Of a DNA stretch of 64,000 bases, positions 43,438-52,693 are shown piece by piece. The position numbers were made by a program, and so were the translations under genes. The DNA is from Serratia sp. FDAARGOS_506 (GTDB lineage Bacteria > Pseudomonadota > Gammaproteobacteria > Enterobacterales > Enterobacteriaceae), in contig NZ_CP033831.1 of NCBI RefSeq assembly GCF_003812745.1, positions 3,348,001 to 3,412,000 of the forward strand, in the 5' to 3' direction. The notes under the pieces are model-generated. The model worked only from the letters and a program-made list of their open reading frames with translations. It made no database searches and was not told the origin of the DNA. Position 1 is the first letter of the stretch. Each line of letters begins with the position of its first letter.

Positions 43438-44157
43438 TTAGGCCGGGCGGCAATGCTCTTTCAGCATGGCGATTGCGTCCGGTTTCAGCTGATACAGATA
43501 GACCGGGCGGCCGGTGGCGCCGTACAAAATACGGGTGCCGAGAATGCCGCTCTCCGCCAGATAGATGAGGTACTTGCGGCAGGACACCCGCGAAATGCCG
43601 ATGGCGTTGGCCAGGTTGTCGGTGGAGAATTCGCTGTCGTGCTGCTGTTCGATCCACTCGCATACCGTGCTCAGGGTGATGCTGGTCAGCCCCTTTGGCA
43701 GCTTCTTGCTCTCCTGGCCGCCGGGCTGGCGGCGCAGCAGGCTGTCGACGTCAGCCTGCGAAAACTCGCGCTGCGCCAGAATCTGCGACTGTTGCCGGTA
43801 GTGGCTCAGCGCCTCCTTGAAGCGGCTGAACTGGAACGGTTTGATCAGGTAATCCACCACGCCGTAGTGCAGCGCCTTTTGCACCGTGTTCACATCGCTG
43901 GCGGAGGAGATGATGATCACATCGGTCTTCTCACCCAGTTCGCGCAGGCCGGGCAGCAGATCCAGCCCGTTCTCCTGCTGCATGTAGATATCCAGCAGCA
44001 CCAGATCGATGCTGACGCTGGCATCGGCCAGCAGGGCGCGCGCCTGGTTCAGGGTGGCGACCGTCGCCTGGCAGTGAAAACCGCTGACCTGGCTCAGATA
44101 GTATTTGTTCAGCTCCGCCACCATCGGGTCGTCGTCGACAATCAGTACGTTAATCAT
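43438..44157 (-). CDS. dcuR: DcuR, response regulator for C4-dicarboxylates
   Basis: 239-residue CitB-family regulator, the same length as E. coli DcuR. The receiver domain has the acidic pocket DDD (8-10), phosphorylation site Asp56 in LVLLDIYMQ and Lys in DYLIKPF; the C-terminal helix-turn-helix includes FSTDNLANAIGISRVSCRKY. When phosphorylated by DcuS it activates fumarate/succinate transport and metabolism genes. Overlaps dcuS by 8 bp. No dicarboxylate carrier gene is adjacent, unlike E. coli dcuB. Confidence 0.92.
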   Translation of the reverse strand: MINVLIVDDDPMVAELNKYYLSQVSGFHCQATVATLNQARALLADASVSIDLVLLDIYMQQENGLDLLPGLRELGEKTDVIIISSASDVNTVQKALHYGVVDYLIKPFQFSRFKEALSHYRQQSQILAQREFSQADVDSLLRRQPGGQESKKLPKGLTSITLSTVCEWIEQQHDSEFSTDNLANAIGISRVSCRKYLIYLAESGILGTRILYGATGRPVYLYQLKPDAIAMLKEHCRPA

Positions 44158-45763
44158 GGGTTCTGCTCTTGGCCTGATAGGGAAGGTGCACGAAAAATTG
44201 GGTCAGCTCGCCCGGTTCGGATTCGAAATCGATACTGCCGCCCAGCTTCTCCAGATGGCAGCGGATCAGCGCCAGGCCGATGCCGCGTCCCGTACCCTTG
44301 GTAGAAAATCCGTGTTCGAAGATGTGCGCGCCGAGCGCCGGATCGATGCCCGGGCCGTCGTCGCTGACGATACAGTGTAATTGATCGTCGTGATGATGGA
44401 AGCTCAGGCCGATCTCGTGGCCCTCAACGCCGTCGATGGCGTCGATGGCGTTTTCGATCAGGTTGCCGAGCACGCTGATCAGCACGTGGGTGGTTTCCGC
44501 GTCGTCGGTTTCCGGCAGCAGGCTGCTTTCCTCGATGGTCAGCTCGATGCCGGCTTCGTGGGCGCGGCTGATCTTGCCGATGAAGAAGCCCGCCACTTCC
44601 GGCGAGTGAATCTTGCGCAGCAGCGCGCCGATCTCTTCCTGGTAGTTGCTGGCGGTATTGATGATGTAGTTTTCCAACTGCTGGTAGGCCTTCATGTGCA
44701 GCATGCCGAGTATCACGTGCAGCTTGTTCATAAATTCGTGCGACTGCACCCGCAGCGCATCGGCGTAGTGCGCCATGCCGCTCAGGCGCTGCAGCAGGCG
44801 GCTGACCTCGGTCTTGTCGCGGAAGGTGGCGATGGCGCCGGTCACCTGGCCGTTGACGAGCACCGGCACGGTATTGGTCAGCAGTTCGCTGCCGTTGAAG
44901 CTGATCTGCCGATCGCGCAGCGGCTTGCCGCTGGCCAGCACCTCCGCCAGATGCAGCTGCGCCGGCCAATGTTTGCTGGCGGCTTCCAGCAGCAGGTTTT
45001 CTACCGGGCCGCTTTGGCGCAGCAGGCGCTTGGCCTCGTCGTTGACGATGGTGATGCGGGATTCATTATCGACCGCGATCACGCCTTCTTTAATCGATTG
45101 CAGCATGGCGTTGCGCTGTTCGAACAGGTTGGAGATTTCGTAAGGCTCGAAACCCAGCATGATGCGCTTGAGCGCGGAGACCAGGAAGAAGGTGCCCAGG
45201 CTGCCGACCAGCGCGGCGAAGGCGATGGTCCAATAGATGATCCAGCGGCTCTCCGCCACCACCCGCTGCACGGTATCCAGCGCGATGCCGAGCGCCACCA
45301 CGCCGATTTGCTGTCTCTGGGCGTCATACACCGGCACGAACACCCGCAGCGCCGGGGCCAGCGTGCCACGGTTGATGGCGCTGTTGACGTTGCCTTGCAG
45401 CGCAGGCGCCAGATCGTCGCCGATAAAATGCTTGCCGATCAGCCAGGGTTTGGGGTGCGAATAGCGGATACCCTGCATATCCACCACTACCACGAACAGC
45501 AGCTCGTTTTGATGGCGCACTTGCTCGGCGAAGCGCTGAATGGCGCCGCTTTGATCGCGCCGCTGCAGGCCGTCAACCACCGTGCTGGAGAGTGCCAGCG
45601 TATTGGCGACGGCGATGGCTTTCTGCTGCAGCTGATCTTGCCCCTCGCGGCTCATCTGCACGAAAAACAGCGCGAACACCACCAGCAGCACCGAAGCGAT
45701 GATGGCGGAGACCATCAGCGTGATGGAGGTGCTCAGCTTGAGCGGCACCCGTTGTTTTGGCAT
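44150..45763 (-). CDS. dcuS: DcuS, C4-dicarboxylate sensor histidine kinase
   Basis: 537-residue inner-membrane sensor of the CitA/DcuS type. Order: first membrane helix (residues ~17-36), a periplasmic PASp domain (~40-180, with the sensor sequence DMQGIRYSHPKPWLIGKHF), a second helix (~183-203), a cytoplasmic PAS domain, and the kinase core with phospho-acceptor His in RVQSHEFMNKLH and ATP-site boxes NLIENAIDAI and DDGPGIDPAL ... GRGIGLALI. Detects external fumarate, malate or succinate and signals to DcuR. Confidence 0.92.
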   Translation of the reverse strand: MPKQRVPLKLSTSITLMVSAIIASVLLVVFALFFVQMSREGQDQLQQKAIAVANTLALSSTVVDGLQRRDQSGAIQRFAEQVRHQNELLFVVVVDMQGIRYSHPKPWLIGKHFIGDDLAPALQGNVNSAINRGTLAPALRVFVPVYDAQRQQIGVVALGIALDTVQRVVAESRWIIYWTIAFAALVGSLGTFFLVSALKRIMLGFEPYEISNLFEQRNAMLQSIKEGVIAVDNESRITIVNDEAKRLLRQSGPVENLLLEAASKHWPAQLHLAEVLASGKPLRDRQISFNGSELLTNTVPVLVNGQVTGAIATFRDKTEVSRLLQRLSGMAHYADALRVQSHEFMNKLHVILGMLHMKAYQQLENYIINTASNYQEEIGALLRKIHSPEVAGFFIGKISRAHEAGIELTIEESSLLPETDDAETTHVLISVLGNLIENAIDAIDGVEGHEIGLSFHHHDDQLHCIVSDDGPGIDPALGAHIFEHGFSTKGTGRGIGLALIRCHLEKLGGSIDFESEPGELTQFFVHLPYQAKSRTHD

Positions 45764-45887
45764 GGCGGTTCTCCGAATGGCGATATCACGGCGTATTCTA
45801 GCGAGGAATGAGGCAAGCTGCAGTTACCGGCAGCAGGTTATAGCATGCTGCCGGGGAGCGGGGGCTTATTTTAGTTACAAAAGCGGG

Positions 45888-46730
45888 TCACTGCTGGTGG
45901 TAGATCTCCAGCGCCTGTTGACCGCTGGCGCCCTGATGGATGATTGCCATCAACGCGCGCACCACCTGCGACGGATTGCTGTGTTGATAGACGTTGCGGC
46001 CGTAAACCATGCCGGAGGCACCCTGGGCCATCAGCGCGGCGGATTTCTCCAGCACCGGCCCCAGCTCCCCCTTGCCGCCGCCGCGCACCAGCGTCGGGCA
46101 GCGCGCCGCTTCCACCACGCGGTGGAAATCTTCCACCCGTTCGGTCGGGTCGGCCTTGATGATGTCGGCGCCCAGCTCGCGCGCCAGCCGCACCAGCGGC
46201 ACGATCTTCTCCACGTCGCCGAGCGATCCGTAGGCGGCGCCCTGGCCGGCCGGGGCCATCACCAGCGGTTCGATCATCAGCGGCATGGCGTATTGATCGC
46301 AGGCGTGGCGCAGGCGGCCGATGTTCTCCACGCACTGGCGGAAAATGCCGGGCTCATCCGGGATCATATACAGATTGACCACCACCGCGGCGGCGTCCAT
46401 TTGCAGCGCCGCCAGGATCGGCGCCTCGGGGTTGTGCAGCACCGCCCACATTTCGCGGTGGCGCGCGGCGTTATAGGCGTTGCCGACGTCGGTGCGCATC
46501 ACCAGCGCCGGTTTTTCGCGCTGCGGCGCGCGCTGCAGCAGATCCGCCTGGCCGTAGTTGACCTGAATGGCGTCGGGGCGCGCGGCGATCAGGTTGCCCA
46601 TCACCCGTTCGATATCTTCCAGGCCGATCAAGAAATCCGGTTCGTTGGCGATGCCGTGATCGATCGCCACATCCAGGCATTTGCCGTTGTTGAACAGGCG
46701 GTTCATCCGCACCTTACTGCTGAGCTGCAT
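45888..46730 (-). CDS. Class I aldolase of the DhnA/LsrF/DeoC family
   Basis: 280-residue TIM-barrel aldolase. It shows the DVAIDHGIANEP motif near the N-terminus, a likely Schiff-base Lys in GADIIKADPTER and the phosphate-binding end VRGGGKGE and GASGMVYGRNVYQHSNP, very similar in pattern to LsrF and class I fructose-bisphosphate aldolases. Divergent from the sugar ABC transporter across a 484-bp regulatory gap, so it probably cleaves the phosphorylated product of the imported sugar. No kinase or isomerase gene is next to it. Confidence 0.85.
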   Translation of the reverse strand: MQLSSKVRMNRLFNNGKCLDVAIDHGIANEPDFLIGLEDIERVMGNLIAARPDAIQVNYGQADLLQRAPQREKPALVMRTDVGNAYNAARHREMWAVLHNPEAPILAALQMDAAAVVVNLYMIPDEPGIFRQCVENIGRLRHACDQYAMPLMIEPLVMAPAGQGAAYGSLGDVEKIVPLVRLARELGADIIKADPTERVEDFHRVVEAARCPTLVRGGGKGELGPVLEKSAALMAQGASGMVYGRNVYQHSNPSQVVRALMAIIHQGASGQQALEIYHQQ

Positions 46731-46945
46731 GTCAGGTCCTCCTGAGATAGGGATATGTCCATTATTGCCGAGTAAGGATGGTCGGGAAACGCGGAAACCG
46801 CAAACTGCGTGGCCGCTCGCAGTTTTTGCCGGCGCACGAAAGAGGAACGCTCGCCGGCGGCTTTCATTTCATTTGTTAGATCCGTGTCATGTTTTTGTTA
46901 ATAAGCCATTCCAAAATGCATGTTTCGCTTGTTTGGGTTAAAAAG

Positions 46946-46968
46946 TTTCAATAATCTAAATTATGAAA
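46946..46968. promoter_or_regulatory. Inverted repeat TTTCA-N13-TGAAA, candidate operator
   Basis: Arms TTTCA (46946-46950) and TGAAA (46964-46968); extended, TTTCA-A-TAAT faces ATTATGAAA, nearly perfect except for one extra base. It is in the middle of the aldolase-transporter gap. Operator function is inferred. Confidence 0.45.
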
Positions 46969-47045
46969 TAAACATTTAAAAACGCGCTGAAGGTGCCGTT
47001 TTCTGTGCCAGGGGTTTATTTCAATTGGTTGTTTTTAATCTGTTT

Positions 47046-47061
47046 TGAGATATTGATCACC
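47046..47061. promoter_or_regulatory. Candidate CRP site upstream of the sugar transporter
   Basis: TGAGA-N6-TCACC matches 8 of 10 core positions of the CRP consensus TGTGA-N6-TCACA. CRP activation is usual for sugar ABC operons. Confidence 0.45.
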
Positions 47062-47214
47062 ATTTTTCCAACGGCCTTTATACGGCGATAACGCGGTAAA
47101 TTCGCCGTATCAAAGGGATAACACCGACCGTATTGTTGTTTGAATGTAAAAAATATTTTTCATTAGCTGTCAACCAACAGACCTCTTCATTCTAACGATT
47201 AAAGGGTAACGAAC

Positions 47215-48144
47215 ATGAAGCTGAAGAAACTGATCGCCGCCTCGGTACTGATGTGCATGCTGCCGGCCAGCGTGTTGGCGAAAGACATCAAGATCGGCGT
47301 TTCCATGGCTTACTTCGATGACAACTTCCTCACCATTCTGCGCCAGTCGATGCAAAACAAAATGAAGGCCGACGGCAACGTCAGCGGCCAGTTCGAAGAC
47401 GCCAAGGGCGACATCGCGCAGCAAATTCAACAAATCGAAAACTTCGTCAGCCAGGGCGTCGACGCCATCATCCTGAATCCGGTGGATACCCAGGGCGTCA
47501 AGCCGATGATCAAGCTGGCCGAGAAGGCCAAGATCCCGCTGGTGTTCGTCAACCGCAAGCCGGAAGTGGCGCTGCCGGCCGGCATGGCCTACGTCGGCTC
47601 CGACTCCAAGCTGGCCGGCAAGCTGCAGATGGAAGCGCTGGCCAAGCTGATGAACGGCAAGGGCAACGTCATGATCCTGATGGGCGAGCTGTCGAGTGAA
47701 GCCACGCGCGACCGCACCCGCGGCGTGGAAGAGGTGGCGGCCAACTATCCCGGCATCAAAATAGTCGACAAGCAAACCGCCAAGTTCTTCCGCAAAGAGG
47801 CGGTGGACGTTACCACCGACTGGATTTTGTCCGGCCAGCAGATAGACGCCATCGCCTCCAACAACGACGAAATGGCCATCGGCGCTATTTTGGCGCTGAA
47901 GCAGGCCAAGAAATCCGGCGTGCTGGTGGCTGGCGTTGACGGCACGCCGGACGCGCTGGAGTTCATCAAGAAGGGCGATCTGGCGTTGAGCGTGTTCCAG
48001 GACGCCAAAGGCCAGGGCGAAGGCGCGGTGCAGACCGCCGTTCAACTGGTGAAAGGCGAGAAAGTGGAGAGCAACGTGCTGATCCCTTACCAGCTGATCA
48101 CCCAGGCCAATTACCAGCAATTCGCCGATAAAAACAAGAAATAA
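47215..48144 (+). CDS. Periplasmic sugar-binding protein of an ABC transporter (RbsB-like), copy 1
   Basis: 309 residues; signal peptide ending SVLAKD-like (cleavage after residue ~22), then a pentose/hexose-type binding protein with two lobes. The opening GVSMAYFDDNFLTILRQS, the VDAIILNPVDTQG and the NNDEMAIGAI blocks are typical of periplasmic-binding protein family 4. A ribose-like or other monosaccharide/polyol substrate is likely but undefined. ~75 bp before the ATPase gene; a paralogue follows the permease. Confidence 0.9.
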   Translation: MKLKKLIAASVLMCMLPASVLAKDIKIGVSMAYFDDNFLTILRQSMQNKMKADGNVSGQFEDAKGDIAQQIQQIENFVSQGVDAIILNPVDTQGVKPMIKLAEKAKIPLVFVNRKPEVALPAGMAYVGSDSKLAGKLQMEALAKLMNGKGNVMILMGELSSEATRDRTRGVEEVAANYPGIKIVDKQTAKFFRKEAVDVTTDWILSGQQIDAIASNNDEMAIGAILALKQAKKSGVLVAGVDGTPDALEFIKKGDLALSVFQDAKGQGEGAVQTAVQLVKGEKVESNVLIPYQLITQANYQQFADKNKK

Positions 48145-48219
48145 GCCGTGAAGCCCGCCGCGGGCGCCGGTGTGGGGCGAACGCGGCGGAAAACGTGGGT
48201 CAGTGCGGAGGTAAGCGGT

Positions 48220-49704
48220 ATGTACCCTTATGTTCTTGAGGCCGAAGGCATCAGCAAGCAGTTCCCCGGCGTCAAAGCGCTGGATAAGGTCTCGATTAAA
48301 ATCAAACCCGGCAGCGTGCACGCGCTGATGGGGGAAAACGGCGCGGGTAAATCGACGCTGATGAAATGCCTGATCGGCATCTACCACCCGGACGAAGGCT
48401 CGATCAAAATCAAAGGCCGGCCGGTCACCTTCAGCGATACGCTGCAGGCGCTGCATTCGGGCATTTCCATGATCCACCAGGAGCTGAACCTGGTGCCCTA
48501 CATGACGGTGGCGGAAAACATCTGGCTGGGGCGCGAGCCGGCGCGGCTGGGGTTCGTCAACCACGAACAGCTGAATGAACAGACCCGCGAACTGCTGGCG
48601 CGGCTGAACATCAAACTGCAGCCGGAGACGCTGGTGGGTGAGCTGAGCATCGCCAACCAACAGATGGTGGAGATCGCCAAGGCGGTATCCTACAACGCCG
48701 ACGTGCTGATCATGGATGAACCGACCTCGGCGCTGACCGAAGGCGAAGTGGTACACCTGTTCGCCATCATTCGCGAGCTGCGCGAGCAGGGCAAAGGCAT
48801 CATCTATATCAGCCACAAGATGGACGAGATCTTCGCCATCACCGACGAAGTGAGCATTTTCCGCGACGGCACCTTCATCGCCTGCGACAAAACCGAGAAC
48901 CTGACCAAACAGTCGCTGATCACCATGATGGTGGGGCGCGAACTGACGCAGATGTTCCCCAAATTCAACAACAATATCGGCGAGGAAGTCTTGCGGGTGG
49001 CAGGGCTGCGCCGCAGCGGCTGGTTCCATGACGTATCGTTCAGCGTCAAGCGCGGCGAGATCCTCGGCGTCGCCGGGCTGGTGGGCGCCGGGCGCAGCGA
49101 AGTGATGGAAAGCCTGTTCGGCATGCACCCGGCGGACGGCGGCGAGATCTTTATCGAAGGCCAGGCGGTGAAAGTGGATTCCCCGGCGAAGGCGATCGAG
49201 AGCGGGCTGGCGTTCCTTACCGAAGACCGCAAGAAATCCGGCCTGTTTCTGGTGCTGTCGGTGGTCGAGAACATGAGCATCGTCAACCTGTCGGAATACA
49301 TCGGCAAGAACGGTTTCGTCAGCCACGTGCAGATGGCCAAAGACTGCATGGCGCAGATCAAAAAGCTCAATATCAAAACGCCGACCATGGATCAGATCAT
49401 CAATAACCTCAGCGGCGGCAACCAGCAGAAGGTATTGATCGCGCGCTGGCTGCTGGCGCAGCCGAAAATTCTGATCCTCGACGAACCGACGCGCGGCATC
49501 GATGTAGGGGCGAAAGCGGAAATCTACCGCCTGATCAGCGAGCTGGCCAACCGCGGCGTCGCCATCATTCTGGTCTCCTCCGAGCTGCCGGAGATCCTCG
49601 GCATGAGCGACCGGGTGATGGTGATGCACGGCGGCCGCATCACCGGCATTTTGGACAAAGACGACGCGGACCAGGAGAAGATCCTGGCGCTGGCCTCAGA
49701 ATAA
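48220..49704 (+). CDS. Sugar ABC transporter ATP-binding protein (two-domain, RbsA-like)
   Basis: 494-residue protein with duplicated nucleotide-binding domains. First domain: Walker [10 protein letters not shown] (~residue 39), signature [14 protein letters not shown], Walker [12 protein letters not shown]. Second domain: degenerate P-loop region [11 protein letters not shown], signature [14 protein letters not shown], Walker [13 protein letters not shown]. As in RbsA/MglA, only one site is expected to be fully active. The start is ATG 48220 after GCGGAGG; the frame is open upstream to 48148, but that part is not family-like. Confidence 0.93.
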   Translation: MYPYVLEAEGISKQFPGVKALDKVSIKIKPGSVHALMGENGAGKSTLMKCLIGIYHPDEGSIKIKGRPVTFSDTLQALHSGISMIHQELNLVPYMTVAENIWLGREPARLGFVNHEQLNEQTRELLARLNIKLQPETLVGELSIANQQMVEIAKAVSYNADVLIMDEPTSALTEGEVVHLFAIIRELREQGKGIIYISHKMDEIFAITDEVSIFRDGTFIACDKTENLTKQSLITMMVGRELTQMFPKFNNNIGEEVLRVAGLRRSGWFHDVSFSVKRGEILGVAGLVGAGRSEVMESLFGMHPADGGEIFIEGQAVKVDSPAKAIESGLAFLTEDRKKSGLFLVLSVVENMSIVNLSEYIGKNGFVSHVQMAKDCMAQIKKLNIKTPTMDQIINNLSGGNQQKVLIARWLLAQPKILILDEPTRGIDVGAKAEIYRLISELANRGVAIILVSSELPEILGMSDRVMVMHGGRITGILDKDDADQEKILALASE

Positions 49705-49719
49705 CGAAGGGTGAACACC

Positions 49720-50760
49720 ATGAGTAACGTAAAGATTGAGAAGCCGCTCTCCGCCGATTCAGCGGGCAAGGGAACGTTGTTCTCCGGGCTGAGCGGCAAA
49801 ATGCCGAAGGATACCGGCATCTTCATCGTGATGATCGGCATCGCGCTGATCTTCGAAATCCTCGGTTGGTACATGCGCGATCAGTCGTTCCTGCTGAACC
49901 CGAATCGCCTGCTGCTGATCGTGCTGCAGGTGGCGATCATCGGCATCATCGCGGTGGGCGTCACCCAGGTGATCATCACCACCGGCATCGATCTCTCCTC
50001 CGGCTCGCTGATTGCGCTGACCGCGGTGGTGGCGGCCAGCCTGGCGCAGACCTCGGACAGCATCTCGCCGATGTACCCGGGGCTGCTCGATCTGCCGGCG
50101 GCGATCCCGATTGGTGCGGGGATCGGGGTGGGCATCGTCTGCGGCTTTATCAACGGCTTCCTGATCACACGCACCGGCATTCCGCCGTTCATCGCCACGC
50201 TGGGGATGATGGTGTCGGCGCGCGGCCTGGCGCAGTACTACACCAAAGGCAACCCGGTCAGCTTCCTGTCGGACGGCTTCACGTCAATCGGCCAGGGCGC
50301 GATGCCGGTGATCATCTTCCTGGTAATCGCGGTGATCTTCCATATCGCACTCAAGCACACCCGCTACGGCAAATACATCTACGCCATCGGCGGCAACATG
50401 ACTTCGGCGCGGGTTTCCGGCATCAACGTCAATAAGTACCTGGTGACGGTGTACACCATCGCCGGCGGCCTGGCGGGGTTGGCGGGCGTGGTGCTGGCGG
50501 CGCGCGTCAGCAGCGGCCAGTCGAGCATGGGGATGTCCTACGAGCTGGACGCCATCGCCGCGGCGGTGATCGGCGGCAGCAGCCTGATGGGCGGCGTCGG
50601 GCGCATTACCGGCACGCTGATCGGCGCGGTGATCCTCGGCCTGATCAAAAGCGGCTTCACCTTTATCGGCGTCGATTCTTACATTCAGGACATCATCAAG
50701 GGCGTGATTATCGTTGCCGCCGTGTCGATCGACATGCGGCGCAACCGCAAAAAACACTGA
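49720..50760 (+). CDS. Sugar ABC transporter permease (RbsC-like)
   Basis: 346-residue inner-membrane permease with about ten helices; typical blocks are GVTQVIITTGIDLSSGSLIA, FINGFLITRTGIPPFIATLG and the C-terminal AAVIGGSSLMGGVGRITGTL. Works as a dimer with the two-domain ATPase. ATG 49720 is preferred over GTG 49711 because GAAGGG is then at usual distance. The gap to the ATPase is only 15 bp. A strong terminator follows before the second binding protein. Confidence 0.93.
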   Translation: MSNVKIEKPLSADSAGKGTLFSGLSGKMPKDTGIFIVMIGIALIFEILGWYMRDQSFLLNPNRLLLIVLQVAIIGIIAVGVTQVIITTGIDLSSGSLIALTAVVAASLAQTSDSISPMYPGLLDLPAAIPIGAGIGVGIVCGFINGFLITRTGIPPFIATLGMMVSARGLAQYYTKGNPVSFLSDGFTSIGQGAMPVIIFLVIAVIFHIALKHTRYGKYIYAIGGNMTSARVSGINVNKYLVTVYTIAGGLAGLAGVVLAARVSSGQSSMGMSYELDAIAAAVIGGSSLMGGVGRITGTLIGAVILGLIKSGFTFIGVDSYIQDIIKGVIIVAAVSIDMRRNRKKH

Positions 50761-50769
50761 TTGCCGTGA

Positions 50770-50808
50770 GTTGCCGCCGGCGCCAGGGTTGGCCGGCGGC
50801 GTTTTTTT
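50770..50808 (+). terminator. Hairpin terminator between permease and second binding-protein gene
   Basis: Stem GCCGCCGGC/GCCGGCGGC with a T-run of seven. It lies only ~16 bp before the next gene's ATG, so it probably lowers, or conditionally controls, expression of the second binding protein. Confidence 0.85.
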
Positions 50809-50823
50809 ACCGGGGGACACACT

Positions 50824-51744
50824 ATGAACTACTTGAAAGGGCTGTGGCTGGCGGTGGCGCTGTGCGCGTCTACCCCGGCATGGGCACAAACCATCGGCGT
50901 GTCGATGGCCTATTTTGACCAGAACTTCCTCACCATCATCCGCCAGGCGATCGACAAGGAGGCCAAGGCGCGTGGCATCACCGTGCAGTTCGAGGACGCG
51001 CGCGGCGACGTCGGCCGCCAGACCGATCAGGTGCAGAGCTTTATCAGTGCCGGCGTGGACGCGATTATCGTCGATCCGGTCAACTCGGCCAGCACGCCGG
51101 TGATGACCAAAATGGTCCAGGCCGCCGGCGTGCCGCTGGTGTATGTGAACCGCACGCCGGGCGACGCCAAACTGCCGCAGGGCGTGGTGTTCGTCGGCTC
51201 CGACGAGCGGGAATCCGGCACGCTGCAGATGGAAGAGCTGGCGCGGCTGGCCGGCTATCAGGGTAACGTGGCGGTGATGATCGGCAACCTGACAGACGCC
51301 GGCGCGCTGCAGCGTACCAAAGACGTGGAGCAGGTGGTGGCCAAGTACCCGAAAATGAAGGTGGTGCAGAAGCAGAGCGCCAACTATTCACGCAGTGAAG
51401 GCATGGATCTGATGATGAACTGGCTGACCAACGGCGAAGCGATCGACATCGTCGCCGCCAACAACGACGAAATGGCGATTGGCGCAATCATGGCGCTGCA
51501 GCAGGCGGGCAAGGCGGACAAGAAAGTGCTGATCGGCGGTATCGACGCCACGCCGGACGGCCTCAAGGCGCTGGCCTCCGGCAAGATGCAGGTCACGGTG
51601 TTCCAGGACGCGGTCGGCCAGGGCAAAGCCTCGGTCGATGTGGCGCAGCGCATGATCAACGGTGAAAAGCTGGAGCCGTATTACTGGATCCCGTTCGAGC
51701 TGGTGACGCCGGCCACGATGCAGAAGTATGCGGCCAGGCAGTGA
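50824..51744 (+). CDS. Periplasmic sugar-binding protein, copy 2
   Basis: 306 residues; signal peptide ending TPAWA, then IGVSMAYFDQNFLTIIRQAI. It is a clear paralogue of the 47215 product: the opening motif, IVDPVNSASTPVM and IVAANNDEMAIGAIMALQQA all match in pattern, with many substitutions elsewhere. It shares the single ATPase and permease but may give a different ligand range. Followed by its own terminator (51770-51796). Confidence 0.9.
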   Translation: MNYLKGLWLAVALCASTPAWAQTIGVSMAYFDQNFLTIIRQAIDKEAKARGITVQFEDARGDVGRQTDQVQSFISAGVDAIIVDPVNSASTPVMTKMVQAAGVPLVYVNRTPGDAKLPQGVVFVGSDERESGTLQMEELARLAGYQGNVAVMIGNLTDAGALQRTKDVEQVVAKYPKMKVVQKQSANYSRSEGMDLMMNWLTNGEAIDIVAANNDEMAIGAIMALQQAGKADKKVLIGGIDATPDGLKALASGKMQVTVFQDAVGQGKASVDVAQRMINGEKLEPYYWIPFELVTPATMQKYAARQ

Positions 51745-51769
51745 GTTAACCGTCAGATTTGCGTTGCCG

Positions 51770-51796
51770 GGGCGCTGCTTGCAGCGCCTTTTTTAT
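51770..51796 (+). terminator. Terminator after the second binding-protein gene
   Basis: Stem GGCGCTG-CTTG-CAGCGCC followed by six T. Confidence 0.9.
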
Positions 51797-51882
51797 TGGC
51801 GTCAGTTACATGTCCGCTTGCGGCCAGCGCTGCGCCGGATGTTGCGTCACACTGTGGCTCTTTTACGGTGTGAGGATAAGAG

Positions 51883-52647
51883 ATGAACGCATTGAACGGT
51901 AAGGTGGCGGTGATTGGCGGCGCCAGTTCGGGGATCGGGCGGGCGGCGGCGCTGCTGTTCGCCCGGCAGGGCGCAGCACTGGTGTTGGGCGCCCGGCGCG
52001 AGCGGCTGTTGGCGGAGCTGGTGGAGGACATTCGGCGCGAGGGCGGTCGGGCGCTCGCGGTTGCAGGCGACGTGCGCGATGAAGCCTTCGCCGAACGGCT
52101 GACGGCGACGGCGGTCGATGAATTCGGCGGGCTGGATATCGCCTTCAACAACGCCGGCACGCTGGGGCCGCTGGGGCCGTCGCTGGCGCTCACCGCGTCA
52201 GAATGGCGCGAGGTGCTGGAAACCAACCTGTCCAGCGCCTATTACGGCGCCAAATATCAAATCCCCGCCATGCTGGCGCGCGGCGCGGGCTCGGTGATTT
52301 TCACCTCCACCTTCGTCGGCCACACCGCGGCGTTTCCCGGCACGGCGGCCTATGCGGCCGGCAAGTCGGGGCTGATCGGCCTGACGCAGGCGCTGGCGGT
52401 GGAATTCGGCGGGCGCGGCATTCGGGTGAACGCGCTGCTGCCGGGCGGCACCGATACGGCGATGGGCCGGCAGATGAGCACTACCCCGGAGGCGCTGGTG
52501 CAGGTGGCCGATCTGCACGCGCTGAAGCGGCTGGCGATGCCGGAAGAGATCGCGCAGGCGGCGCTGTATCTGGCGTCCGACGCTTCGTCATTCGTCACCG
52601 GCACCGCGATGCTGGTGGACGGCGGCGTGTCCATCCAGCGCGGCTGA
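51883..52647 (+). CDS. Short-chain dehydrogenase/reductase (SDR)
   Basis: 254-residue NAD(P)-dependent oxidoreductase of the classical type: GGASSGIGRAA at residues ~12-22, NNAG in FNNAGTLGPLG (~87), Ser in FTSTFVG and the active-site pair in YAAGKSG (~157). The end FVTGTAMLVDGGVSIQRG is typical. Substrate unknown; no linked pathway genes. A hairpin (GCCCGTG/CACGGGC, 52658-52681) separates it from the convergent nlpA-like gene. Confidence 0.9.
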   Translation: MNALNGKVAVIGGASSGIGRAAALLFARQGAALVLGARRERLLAELVEDIRREGGRALAVAGDVRDEAFAERLTATAVDEFGGLDIAFNNAGTLGPLGPSLALTASEWREVLETNLSSAYYGAKYQIPAMLARGAGSVIFTSTFVGHTAAFPGTAAYAAGKSGLIGLTQALAVEFGGRGIRVNALLPGGTDTAMGRQMSTTPEALVQVADLHALKRLAMPEEIAQAALYLASDASSFVTGTAMLVDGGVSIQRG

Positions 52648-52693
52648 GGTTGCCATCGCCCGTGGTCTGGCGCCACGGGCATGCGGGGGAGGG

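Larger units (their letters stand above)
46731..47214. other. Divergent control region between the aldolase and transporter genes
   Basis: 484 bp, AT-rich from ~46860 to 47160, no gene seen. It contains an inverted repeat and a CRP-like site, listed separately, consistent with joint control of the two divergent units by a sugar-responsive regulator that is not encoded in this window. Confidence 0.6.

Noticed and set aside
47170-49629. 819-codon open frame antisense to the sugar transporter genes
   Set aside because: Shadow of two strongly recognised genes on the plus strand; no ribosome site or domain.
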